This document shows, in pieces, positions 1-5,801 of a stretch of 8,310 nt of DNA (position 1 is its first letter; each line of letters begins with the position of its first letter). The stretch comes from CAYSIX01 sp964431205. Its GTDB lineage: Bacteria; Planctomycetota; Phycisphaerae; Phycisphaerales; Phycisphaeraceae. The stretch covers positions 1-8,310 of the forward strand of contig CAYSIX010000188.1 of assembly GCA_964431205.1 (NCBI GenBank). Reading direction: 5' to 3'. Position numbers and translations under genes: made by a program. Below the pieces are notes generated by a model. It did no database searches and had not been told where the DNA came from. It was given only the letters and a program-made list of their open reading frames with translations.

Positions 1-450
1 AAGGCGATGGACCACGAGGTCGAGGGCGGGCACCCGCAGATCGGGATGGAGTTCGCCCGGCGGTTCAGCGAGAACGAGGCGGTGCTCAACGCCATTGCCG
101 GACACCACAACGACATCCCGTCCACGACGCCGTACACCCCGATCGTGATGGCGGCCGACGCGATCAGCGGGGCCCGACCGGGCGCGAGGCGGGAGACGCT
201 GGAGAAGTACGTCCGGCGGCTGGAGCAGCTCGAGGAGATCGCCACGTCGCAGAAGGGGGTGCAGCAGGCGTACGCGATCCAGGCCGGCCGGGAGGTGCGG
301 GTGATCGTCGATCCGGGCGAGATCGACGACGCCAACTGCACCTACATCGCGCGGGAGATCGCCCGGCGGGTCAGCGACGAGATGACCTTCCCCGGCGAGA
401 TCCGCGTGACGGTGCTGCGTGAGATGCGGACGGTCGAGTACGCGCGGTAG
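1..450 (+). CDS. rny: Ribonuclease Y, C-terminal part (5' end outside window)
   Basis: RNase Y is a membrane-anchored endoribonuclease that starts mRNA decay. Only the last 149 codons are here: reading begins in frame at base 1 (Lys-Ala-Met-Asp-His-Glu) and ends at TAG 448-450. What is visible matches the back half of the HD phosphohydrolase domain and the conserved C-terminal region: DHEVEGGHPQIG, then AIAGHHNDIP, the hallmark ARPGARRETLE block followed by RRLEQLEEI, then AYAIQAGREVRVIV and the family-typical end VTVLREMRTVEYAR. The N-terminal membrane helix, coiled coil, KH domain and HD metal residues lie upstream of the window. The 3' end of this gene is unusual because its last 51 coding bases recur at 1039-1089, so the present terminus may have been supplied or duplicated by an insertion. 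The family assignment is very secure. Confidence 0.97.
   Translation, partial: KAMDHEVEGGHPQIGMEFARRFSENEAVLNAIAGHHNDIPSTTPYTPIVMAADAISGARPGARRETLEKYVRRLEQLEEIATSQKGVQQAYAIQAGREVRVIVDPGEIDDANCTYIAREIARRVSDEMTFPGEIRVTVLREMRTVEYAR
398..448 (+). repeat. Direct repeat copy 1 (rny 3' end)
   Basis: Bases 398-448 match 1039-1089 at 50 of 51 positions, offset 641 bp. The only difference is G408 against A1049, which is synonymous in the rny frame (GTG/GTA, Val). This copy codes the last 16 residues of RNase Y and reaches into its stop codon. Similarity continues raggedly a few bases to the left (a C/T-rich stretch with a 2-base indel) and stops abruptly on the right. Confidence 0.97.
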
Positions 451-487
451 GGCGGGCGACTCGCCAGCGTCGAAGGGGGTGTGTCGC

Positions 488-724
488 GTGGCCGACATTC
501 GACTGACCGGGGCGTTGATCTCGCAGGCGCGTGTGATCGCCAAGGGCCGGCGGATTCGTGACGTGCATCAGCTGGTGACGACGTACGGCGGGCGGGTGGC
601 CGGCTGGTCCAAGCGCAGCAGCCCGGCGGTCCGCGTCGGTGAGCACCTGGTGGAGTATCATTGGTATGAACACCCGGAGATCGGGCGCGTGGAGGTCAAG
701 TCGAAACGAGTCAACCCGTCATGA
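488..724 (+). CDS. Small basic protein, possible toxin-like partner of the next gene
   Basis: This is a 78-residue protein that I do not firmly recognise. The GTG start at 488 is chosen because a strong AAGGGGG ribosome site lies at 473-479 with an 8-base spacer; the longer open frame from 419 overlaps the rny end and has no such site. It is clearly basic (14 Arg/Lys against 7 Asp/Glu). The N-terminal half (DIRLTGALISQARVIAKGRR) looks helical. The second half carries DVHQLVTTYGGRVAGWSKRSS and then VEYHWYEHPEIGRVEVKSKR, a small beta-rich end. That ending reminds me of the C-terminal tails of RHS-type polymorphic toxins, but this is memory of style, not a search result. Its stop overlaps the next start as ATGA (721-724), so the two are very probably translationally coupled. 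It lies between two copies of the rny 3' end. It could equally be a conserved small protein with no toxic role. Confidence 0.75.
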   Translation: MADIRLTGALISQARVIAKGRRIRDVHQLVTTYGGRVAGWSKRSSPAVRVGEHLVEYHWYEHPEIGRVEVKSKRVNPS

Positions 725-1050
725 TCGTGCAGCTCATCGAGTCCGACCCGCGTTACCCGGACCTGACGCCCGGCAAGCCGTACGCGGTGATTGGCATCGA
801 GGCGGACGACTATCGGCTGATCAACGATCGAGGCCAGCCGTTTCTGTACCCCGCCGATGTGTTTGAGCTGGTCGACGCGAGCCGGCCATCGCATTGGATC
901 GTTGAGCGCGGCGAGGAGGGGGAGGAGTACGCCTACCCTGAGCCGTTGAATCGCAACGGTTTTTTTGAGGACTTTTTCGACGGGAATCCTCAGGCGGTGG
1001 GGCAGTTCTGGCACGTGATGAACGCGGCGCTTTCCCGCAGATCCGCGTAA
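721..1050 (+). CDS. Small acidic protein, possible immunity/antitoxin-like partner
   Basis: This is a 109-residue protein, strongly acidic (about 19 Asp/Glu against 9 Arg/Lys), read from the ATG inside the ATGA overlap with the preceding gene. No catalytic motif, signal peptide or membrane segment is visible. Notable blocks are GKPYAVIGIEADDYRLIND, FLYPADVFELVD, a Glu-rich stretch ERGEEGEEYAYPEP and NRNGFFEDFFDGNPQAVGQFW. The compact, acidic, aromatic-rich make-up and tight coupling behind a basic small protein would fit an immunity protein or antitoxin; this is inference. Its TAA stop (1048-1050) lies inside the second copy of the rny 3'-end repeat and is read in a different frame from rny, so the last five residues (SRRSA) are at least partly encoded by repeat DNA. 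Bases 841-1020 look less GC-rich than the surroundings, and codons 943-966 form a terminator-like hairpin with a T7 run. Confidence 0.78.
   Translation: MIVQLIESDPRYPDLTPGKPYAVIGIEADDYRLINDRGQPFLYPADVFELVDASRPSHWIVERGEEGEEYAYPEPLNRNGFFEDFFDGNPQAVGQFWHVMNAALSRRSA
943..966 (+). terminator. Intragenic intrinsic-terminator-like hairpin with T7 tract
   Basis: A perfect 6-bp stem, CCGTTG (943-948) with CAACGG (954-959) and loop AATCG, is followed immediately by seven T (960-966). This is the textbook shape of an intrinsic terminator and the only hairpin-plus-T-run I found in the window. It lies within the open frame of the 109-aa protein (codons for P-L-N-R-N-G-F-F), so it could act only when the message is poorly translated, or may be a coding coincidence. 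The stem is short. Confidence 0.45.
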
Positions 1051-1089
1051 CGGTGCTGCGTGAGATGCGGACGGTCGAGTACGCGCGGT
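1039..1089 (+). repeat. Direct repeat copy 2 (displaced rny 3' end)
   Basis: This is the second copy of the rny terminal sequence. In the rny frame it encodes the same 16 residues from Ile to the final Arg, and then a stop, TGA (1089-1091), in place of TAG. It has no attached reading frame here and looks like a stranded gene end. It also provides the TAA stop of the 109-aa protein in another frame. The right edge of similarity is sharp; after 1089 the sequence is unrelated to what follows rny at 449. Confidence 0.97.
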
Positions 1090-1091
1090 GA

Positions 1092-1325
1092 GCCGGGCTG
1101 GCGCGAATGCGGGCTGGCGCGAGACCGTCCCGGCGCGAGAGACTTCCCATTTTACCAGCGTGTCCCAGTCTCCGGGTGAAGGTGGGCGCGTGACGATCAG
1201 GCCGGTCGATTCGTGTCGCGGGCAGGCGCGTGCCCGTGAAGCCGCGGGTCGATTCGGCCGCTGTTCCTTATAGAGGCGCGAGAGTCGGCCGGGTTCGGCC
1301 GGCGTGCATCCGTGGAACGGCGGCG
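1092..1325. other. Intergenic region before the LEPR protein gene
   Basis: No convincing gene lies here. It holds a 12-bp near-tandem repeat GGGCTGGCGCGA (1095-1106 and 1111-1122, period 16), a 10-bp direct repeat GGTCGATTCG (1204-1213 and 1247-1256), and a perfect 6-bp stem CGGGCA/TGCCCG (1219-1224/1231-1236). A lone TATAGA at about 1269-1274 could be a -10 element, but no good -35 is evident. Short open frames here lack ribosome sites. Confidence 0.5.
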
Positions 1326-3059
1326 ATGTTCGGACAAAGCCATGTAGTGGAGGAGGCGGCCCCGCGGTTCGAGCCGCTCGAGCCGAGGTTGCTGCTGGCC
1401 GCCGACCTGGCGTCGGACCTGATCGCGCTCTGGTCGTTGGACGAGGGGGCGGGGCCGGTCGCGGCCGACACCTCGGCCAGCGTGCACAGGCACGACGGCA
1501 CGCTGCAGAGCGGCGTCGCGTGGGAAGCCGACGGGCGGTTTGATGGGGCGCTGCGGTTCGACGGCGTGGACGACCGGGTCGCCGTGGCCAATCACAATGA
1601 GATCAATGCTTCGATCCAAGGCGAGCGCACGATCGCGTTCTGGTTCAACGTGGACGACGCCTCGATCAGCTCGCGCAAGCAGGTGATCTACGAGGAAGGG
1701 GCGCAGGTGCGCGGGCTGAACATCTACGTGTATGACGGTCGGCTGTACGTGGGCGGGTGGAACCAGCCGGGCGGCGAGTCGGGCTGGGCCGGCACCTGGT
1801 TGAGCACCGACGCGATCGAGCCCGGCCGCTGGCACCACGTCGCGCTGACGCTGAGCGGCGGCGGATCGCTTCTGCCGGACGCCATGCACGGCTACCTCGA
1901 CGGCGAGGCGTTCGGCAGCGGCGCCGGCTCGCAGCTCTGGACCCACACGGGCGACGTGACCATCGGTCGCAGCGGCGACACCCGCTTCCACGATGGCGCG
2001 GCCACGCCCGACGGTCACGGGTTCGCGGGCCTGCTCGACGACGGCCGGCTTTACAACCGGGCGCTCGACGCCGACGACATCGCCGTCCTTGGCAACACAG
2101 CGCCCGTCGCCAGCGACGACGCGTTCACCGCCGGCGCCGACGCACCCGTTCAGGCAAGCGTGCTCGCCAACGACACCGACGTCAACGGCGATGCGCTGAC
2201 CGTCTCGCTCGTGACGGGACCGAGCCATGGCACGCTGACGCTCTCGCCCGGCGGCGGCTTCACGTATCGCGCTGCCGACGGGTTTCACGGCGAGGACTTT
2301 TTCACGTACGCGATCGATGACGGGCGCGGCGGCGTGGCGCAGGCCACGGTGACGCTGCGCATCGAGTCCGTCATCAGTTCTCCCGATTCTTCTGCCTCCG
2401 GCACGCTCGTCCTGGCGCTGCTGGACCACCAGGATGCGATCCACGCGCGCGATACGACCGTGCCGCGGCGAGGCGCCACGCCCCTCGGGCTCGACTCCGG
2501 TGTGAAGCTCAACTCGGCGCGGCCACGTGGCAGGGTCGTCCTCGCGACCCGGCCGGATCGCATCGCCCCGCGTCCCGCGCCGTATCACTACTGGTTCACC
2601 GTGGCGATGCGGGCGGAGGCGGTCACCGGCGATTCACCCCGGGAAGATTCTGACGACGGGGCCGTTCCTCCAGAGGACCGTGACATGGGCGATGAGGAGC
2701 AGCGGAAGAAGGGTGCTGTGCGGTCAAACGACTTGGAGAACGGCTTGCATACAGCATCCGCCGAGCATTCCGTGGCGGCTGAGGCTGGCGCACGCGTGGC
2801 CGAAGCGAACGCCACGCTTCCCCGAGCTCAGCGAGTCGTTCACGAAGCCGCTTGCCTCGCCGGGCACAAGCGAGGCGAAGGGACCGAAGACACGGCCGCG
2901 TGGTGGGTCTCGTGGATGGACGATCGACAGGCGTGGCGTGGCGGCGCGTTCGCCGCGTTGACGATCTGGTCGTGGTGGCGGTTGCGTCAGACCGCGTGGG
3001 CCTGGCTTCGCTGGCGTCAGCGCGTCGAGACGGCATTGCGCCACGCGGCGGCCGTATGA
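1326..3059 (+). CDS. Secreted LEPR-motif protein with LamG and cadherin-like domains
   Basis: This is a 577-residue exported protein. The ATG at 1326 is preferred over an upstream in-frame GTG at 1230 because it puts the planctomycete LEPR-XLL motif (FEPLEPRLLLAAD, residues 15-27) near the N-terminus as usual; the only ribosome-site candidate is a weak GGA 9 bases upstream. Residues about 33-257 form a LamG/concanavalin-A-like fold (ALWSLDEG, LRFDGVDDRV, ERTIAFWFN, GRWHHVALTL, GLLDDGRLYNRALDADDI), typical of carbohydrate- or protein-binding exoproteins. Residues about 258-348 are a cadherin-like/bacterial Ig domain (VASDDAF, VLANDTDVNGDALTV, FTYRAADGFHGEDFFTYAIDDG) likely to bind calcium. Residues 349-577 match nothing I know: a charged, disordered-looking stretch and a C-terminal segment with ten Trp between 526 and 563. 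No PEP-CTERM or sortase signal is visible. It lies 9 bp upstream of the zinc-ribbon gene. Confidence 0.88.
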   Translation: MFGQSHVVEEAAPRFEPLEPRLLLAADLASDLIALWSLDEGAGPVAADTSASVHRHDGTLQSGVAWEADGRFDGALRFDGVDDRVAVANHNEINASIQGERTIAFWFNVDDASISSRKQVIYEEGAQVRGLNIYVYDGRLYVGGWNQPGGESGWAGTWLSTDAIEPGRWHHVALTLSGGGSLLPDAMHGYLDGEAFGSGAGSQLWTHTGDVTIGRSGDTRFHDGAATPDGHGFAGLLDDGRLYNRALDADDIAVLGNTAPVASDDAFTAGADAPVQASVLANDTDVNGDALTVSLVTGPSHGTLTLSPGGGFTYRAADGFHGEDFFTYAIDDGRGGVAQATVTLRIESVISSPDSSASGTLVLALLDHQDAIHARDTTVPRRGATPLGLDSGVKLNSARPRGRVVLATRPDRIAPRPAPYHYWFTVAMRAEAVTGDSPREDSDDGAVPPEDRDMGDEEQRKKGAVRSNDLENGLHTASAEHSVAAEAGARVAEANATLPRAQRVVHEAACLAGHKRGEGTEDTAAWWVSWMDDRQAWRGGAFAALTIWSWWRLRQTAWAWLRWRQRVETALRHAAAV

Positions 3060-3068
3060 TGTGGCGCA

Positions 3069-3332
3069 ATGTCGCTGCGCTGCCCCGAGTGTCGATCGCT
3101 GATGGAAGAAGGCATGCTGCCCGTGGACCAGGGTCTGCACTGGGTGCGCGGGCGGGAGGGCGGGACGCGATCGTTCGCCGAGGACGTCCCGGGCACGCAC
3201 GCGGTCATGCGGCCGAACCGGATGGAGGCCTGGCGGTGCCGGCGGTGCAAGCTGATCGTCTTCCGCTACGGCGAATCGCTGGACACCCGTCGGGAGCGTT
3301 ACGCGACCGAGCCGCCGGCGCAGACGTTGTGA
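3069..3332 (+). CDS. Small zinc-ribbon protein (DUF6487-like)
   Basis: This 87-residue protein has two CxxC knuckles, Cys5/Cys8 (RCPECRS) and Cys57/Cys60 (WRCRRCK), which should bind one zinc ion. The spacing, the MEEGML block after the first pair, the Trp in the middle and the KLIVFRYGE after the second pair fit the small bacterial zinc-ribbon family I know as DUF6487; that name is from memory. The role of the family is unknown to me. It is probably cytoplasmic, since no signal peptide is seen. The ATG is 9 bp after the preceding stop and there is no clear ribosome site, so it may be co-transcribed or re-initiated, though the partner is an unrelated exported protein. It converges with uppS, 46 bp away. 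Confidence 0.85.
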   Translation: MSLRCPECRSLMEEGMLPVDQGLHWVRGREGGTRSFAEDVPGTHAVMRPNRMEAWRCRRCKLIVFRYGESLDTRRERYATEPPAQTL

Positions 3333-3347
3333 CGCCGCAGGTGTGCG

Positions 3348-3371
3348 CGGCCGCCCGCGGTTGAGCGGCCG
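3348..3371. terminator. Stem-loop between convergent genes
   Basis: A perfect 7-bp stem CGGCCGC (3348-3354) / GCGGCCG (3365-3371) with a 10-base loop lies in the 46-bp gap between the convergent zinc-ribbon and uppS genes. The position suits a bidirectional terminator, but no T run follows on either strand, and GC-rich DNA makes such stems common. Confidence 0.35.
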
Positions 3372-3378
3372 TCGGTGG

Positions 3379-4125
3379 TCAGGTCGTGACCGCGCCGAAG
3401 TTGCGTTTGCGGCCGGCGAAAGCGCGCAGGGCGGCGTGGAACTGCTCGAGGTCGAACTCGGGCCAGCACGCGTCGGCGACGTACAGCTCGGCGTAGCTGA
3501 TCTGCCAGAGCAGGTAGTTGCTGACGCGCATCTCCCCGGCGGTGCGGATCAGCAGGTCCGGGTCGGGCAGGCCGGCGGTGTAGAGGTGGTCGCTGATCGT
3601 CTGGGCGGTGATGTCGTCGGCACGCAGCTCACCCCGCTCGACGCGTCGGGCGATGTGGCGGACGGCGTCGGTGATCTCGTCGCGTGAGCCGTAGTTCAGC
3701 GCCGCGGCCAGCGCCATGCCGGTGCAGTCGGCGGTTGCCTCGATCGTCCGGTCCAGCTCGCGAAGCACGTCGCCGGGCAGCCCCTCACGCCGACCCACAT
3801 GCACGAATCGCACGTTGTTCTTGACCAGGTCCTCCCGCTGGCTGACCAGGTACTCGACGTAGAGCTGCATCAGGTACTGGACCTCGTCGGGCGAGCGCGC
3901 CCAGTTCTCGGTCGAGAAGCTGTAAAGCGTCAGGGCGTCGATCCCCAGCCGCACGCATTCCTCGACGATCGGGCGGACCATCTCCGCCCCGCGGCGGTGG
4001 CCGTACGAACGGTCGCGGCCCTGGGCCTTGGCCCAGCGTCCGTTGCCGTCCATGATCACCGCCACGTGGCGCGGCAGCGTCGCGGCGGCGGGGCGTATCG
4101 GTTCGGTCAGCGTCGAGGTCGGCAT
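3379..4125 (-). CDS. uppS: Isoprenyl transferase / undecaprenyl diphosphate synthase
   Basis: This cis-prenyltransferase condenses isopentenyl diphosphate units onto farnesyl diphosphate, giving the long-chain polyprenyl diphosphate that becomes the lipid carrier for cell-envelope glycans. It has 248 residues, normal for the family. The signature HVAVIMDGNGRWA is at residues 20-32 with the catalytic Asp26. GHRRGAEMVRPIVEEC, LTLYSFSTENWARSPDEV, ALNYGSRDEI and the C-terminal signature LLIRTAGEMRVSNYLLWQ followed by YAELY and WPEFD are all in order. It ends GRKRNFGAVTT. The ATG at 4125 is supported by length and by the N-terminal distance to the signature. No ribosome site stands at normal spacing; an AGGA lies about 19 bases upstream inside the loop of a dyad that abuts the start. 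It lies 106 bp downstream of purA on the same strand and may share its transcript. Confidence 0.97.
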   Translation of the reverse strand: MPTSTLTEPIRPAAATLPRHVAVIMDGNGRWAKAQGRDRSYGHRRGAEMVRPIVEECVRLGIDALTLYSFSTENWARSPDEVQYLMQLYVEYLVSQREDLVKNNVRFVHVGRREGLPGDVLRELDRTIEATADCTGMALAAALNYGSRDEITDAVRHIARRVERGELRADDITAQTISDHLYTAGLPDPDLLIRTAGEMRVSNYLLWQISYAELYVADACWPEFDLEQFHAALRAFAGRKRNFGAVTT

Positions 4126-4127
4126 GA

Positions 4128-4162
4128 GTCGGCTCGGTCTACCATCCTACTACGGAGCCGAC
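4128..4162 (-). promoter_or_regulatory. Dyad abutting the uppS start codon
   Basis: There is a perfect 8-bp inverted repeat, GTCGGCTC (4128-4135) and GAGCCGAC (4155-4162) on the plus strand, separated by 19 bases. In the minus-strand message it folds into a stem-loop ending two bases before the uppS ATG, with the only AGGA candidate in the loop. It may affect translation start, act as an operator, or be chance. Confidence 0.35.
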
Positions 4163-4168
4163 CGCCCT

Positions 4169-4185
4169 GCGGATCGGTTATCCGC
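4169..4185. other. Small stem-loop in the purA-uppS gap
   Basis: A perfect 6-bp stem GCGGAT/ATCCGC (4169-4174/4180-4185) with a 5-base loop lies 47 bp after the purA stop. It has no T run, so it is a weak candidate for a processing or termination site between purA and uppS. Confidence 0.25.
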
Positions 4186-4231
4186 CGTCCATGCGAAGCG
4201 CCGTGCTTGCTCGAGTTCGACGACCGTGATC

Positions 4232-5635
4232 TCATCGGACGATCGTTTGCGCCCGGCGGGGGCCGACGCACACGATCCGCACGGGCACGCCGGCGAACGC
4301 CTCGACCCGCTCGACGTACCCCCGCGCCGCCGCCGGCAGGTCCCCGTAGCGGCGCACCGCGTCCACCGGCTCGTCGAAGCCCGCCAGCGTTTCGTAGATC
4401 GGCTCGGCCTCGGCCAGGACCTGAGCATCCGCGGGGAAATCGCTCAGCGTCCGGCCTCGGTAGCGGTAGCCGACGCAGACCTTCAGCTCACCCAGCCCTC
4501 GCAGCACGGCCAGCCCGGTCAACACCAGGGCCGTGCAGCCGTTGATCGCCGCCGAGTAGCGGACGGCGGTCAGGTCGAGCCAGCCGCAGCGGCGCGGCCG
4601 GCCGGTCGTCGTGCCGAACTCGCGGCCGACGTCGCGGATCTGCTCGCCGACGGCGTCGTGCAGCTCGGTGGGGTGCGGCCCGCCGCCGACGCGAGACGTG
4701 TACGCCTTGGCCACGCCGATCACCTGCCCCAGCCGCCGCATCGGCAGGCCCGTGCCCGAGGCGATGCCCAGCGCCGACGTGCTCGACGACGTCACGTAGG
4801 GGTACGTGCCGTGGTCCACGTCGAGCAGGGCAGCGTTGGCGCCCTCGAAGAGGATGCGTTGGCCGGCCGCCTCGGTCTTCGCCAGCAGGTGCCGCGTGTC
4901 GCAGACGTGCGGGCGCAACCGCTCGCCCCACTCGCTCGCCCGCTCGGCCAGCGCGTCGGGATCGATCGGCTCGAAACGCTCGCCCCCACCGGTCGCCCCG
5001 GCCAACGCCCGCAGCGTGATGTTCTTCACCGCCGCGATCCGCGTCAGCTTCGCCCGAAGCGTCTGGGCGTCGAGCAGGTCCGCCATGCGCAGCGCCGTGG
5101 TACGGTGGGCCTTGTCGGCGTAGCAGGGGCCGATGCCGCGGCCGGTCGTGCCGATCGTCGTCGTCTCCAGGGCCTGCGCCGCCGCCTGGTCGAGCAGCAC
5201 GTCCTCGAACTTGTGGTACGGCATGACCACGTGCGCGTGGTCGCTGATCCGCAGGTTGTCCGCGACCGTCACGCCACGCTCGCGAAGCCCGGCGATCTCC
5301 TTGAGGATGCCCGTCTCCGGCGAGGGGTCCACCACCACGCCGTTGCCGATCACGTTCAGCTTCTCCGCGTGGATGATGCCCGAGGGGATCAGGTGCAGGG
5401 CGAAGCGCTGCTCGCCGATCTGGACCGAGTGGCCGGCGTTGTTCCCGCCGTTGAACCGAGCCACCGCGTCGAACGCCCCGGTGAGCAGGTCCACGATCTG
5501 GCCCTTGCCCTCGTCGCCCCACTGCAGGCCGACCACGGCGGCGTGGCCGCGGTCGAGCCCGAGACGGTCAATCAGGGAGGCGTCGGGGGCGGGCCCGGTC
5601 TGGGCGTCCATGGTGGCGGCGGGGGCGTCGGGCAT
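4232..5635 (-). CDS. purA: Adenylosuccinate synthetase
   Basis: PurA joins IMP and aspartate using GTP, the first committed step to AMP, in the cytoplasm. The ATG at 5635 is chosen because GAAGG stands 9 bases before it; an in-frame ATG at 5668 is possible. It has 467 residues from this start, including an N-terminal extension of about 30 residues before the family core, which is longer than most bacterial PurA. Motifs in order: GLQWGDEGKGQIVD (residues 36-49, catalytic Asp41), FNGGNNAGHSV with the catalytic His, LHLIPSGI, TTIGTTGRGIGPCYADK, FEGANAALLDVDHGTYPYVTS, AKAYTSRVGGGPHPTEL and TTTGRPRRCGWLDLTAVR. Two changes from the usual bacterial form are visible: EGANA where EGAQG is common, and GGGPHPTE where GxGPFPTE is common. 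It diverges from the prepilin cluster and precedes uppS. Confidence 0.97.
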   Translation of the reverse strand: MPDAPAATMDAQTGPAPDASLIDRLGLDRGHAAVVGLQWGDEGKGQIVDLLTGAFDAVARFNGGNNAGHSVQIGEQRFALHLIPSGIIHAEKLNVIGNGVVVDPSPETGILKEIAGLRERGVTVADNLRISDHAHVVMPYHKFEDVLLDQAAAQALETTTIGTTGRGIGPCYADKAHRTTALRMADLLDAQTLRAKLTRIAAVKNITLRALAGATGGGERFEPIDPDALAERASEWGERLRPHVCDTRHLLAKTEAAGQRILFEGANAALLDVDHGTYPYVTSSSTSALGIASGTGLPMRRLGQVIGVAKAYTSRVGGGPHPTELHDAVGEQIRDVGREFGTTTGRPRRCGWLDLTAVRYSAAINGCTALVLTGLAVLRGLGELKVCVGYRYRGRTLSDFPADAQVLAEAEPIYETLAGFDEPVDAVRRYGDLPAAARGYVERVEAFAGVPVRIVCVGPRRAQTIVR

Positions 5636-5677
5636 GGGGTTCGACCTTCGGCGGGGCGAGTCGCGCACAACCGCGTC

Positions 5678-5686
5678 AGTGTAGCA
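5678..5686 (-). promoter_or_regulatory. purA: Candidate extended -10 promoter of purA
   Basis: On the minus strand the bases read TGC-TACACT, an extended -10 (TGn) followed by a hexamer agreeing with TATAAT at four of six positions. It would start transcription about 35 bases before the purA ATG at 5635. No recognisable -35 is present. It is a guess from sequence form only. Confidence 0.3.
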
Positions 5687-5731
5687 CGTCCCGCACCGCG
5701 CGAGGGCGTGACAGCGTAAGCCGAGCCCTGA

Positions 5732-5750
5732 GCCCGGCGAAGGGCCGGGC
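5732..5750. repeat. GC-rich hairpin in the divergent region
   Basis: A perfect 7-bp stem GCCCGGC (5732-5738) / GCCGGGC (5744-5750) with loop GAAGG. GAGCC/GGCTC arms on both sides (5723-5727, 5753-5757) give an alternative pairing. The compact, nested layout looks like a REP-type dispersed palindrome. Confidence 0.45.
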
Positions 5751-5758
5751 CCGGCTCA

Positions 5759-5801
5759 CCAGCCCCGTGAGCCCATTTTGCACTTGCATTTGCGGGGCTG
5801 G
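5759..5801. repeat. 9-bp inverted repeat spanning 43 bp
   Basis: CCAGCCCCG (5759-5767) pairs perfectly with CGGGGCTGG (5793-5801) around an AT-richer 25-base centre that includes CCATTTTGCACTTGCATTT. The right arm and the following GCGCG resemble the GGGCTGGCGCG repeats at 1095-1122. Confidence 0.5.

Noticed and set aside
419..487. Longer start for the 78-aa protein overlapping the rny end
   Set aside because: The strong AAGGGGG site points to GTG 488, and the extra residues are just the rny end read in another frame.
1088..1273. Short plus-strand open frame after the cassette
   Set aside because: It has no ribosome site, Arg/Gly-rich composition and no motif; treated as intergenic.
1197..2588. 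463-codon open frame on the minus strand opposite the LEPR/LamG gene
   Set aside because: It is the antisense shadow of a GC-rich gene: composition is Arg/Val/Ala heavy, there are no domains, and the plus strand has clear LEPR, LamG and cadherin-like motifs.
4028..5719. 563-codon plus-strand open frame opposite purA and uppS
   Set aside because: It is the antisense image of two certain housekeeping genes and has no recognisable domain.
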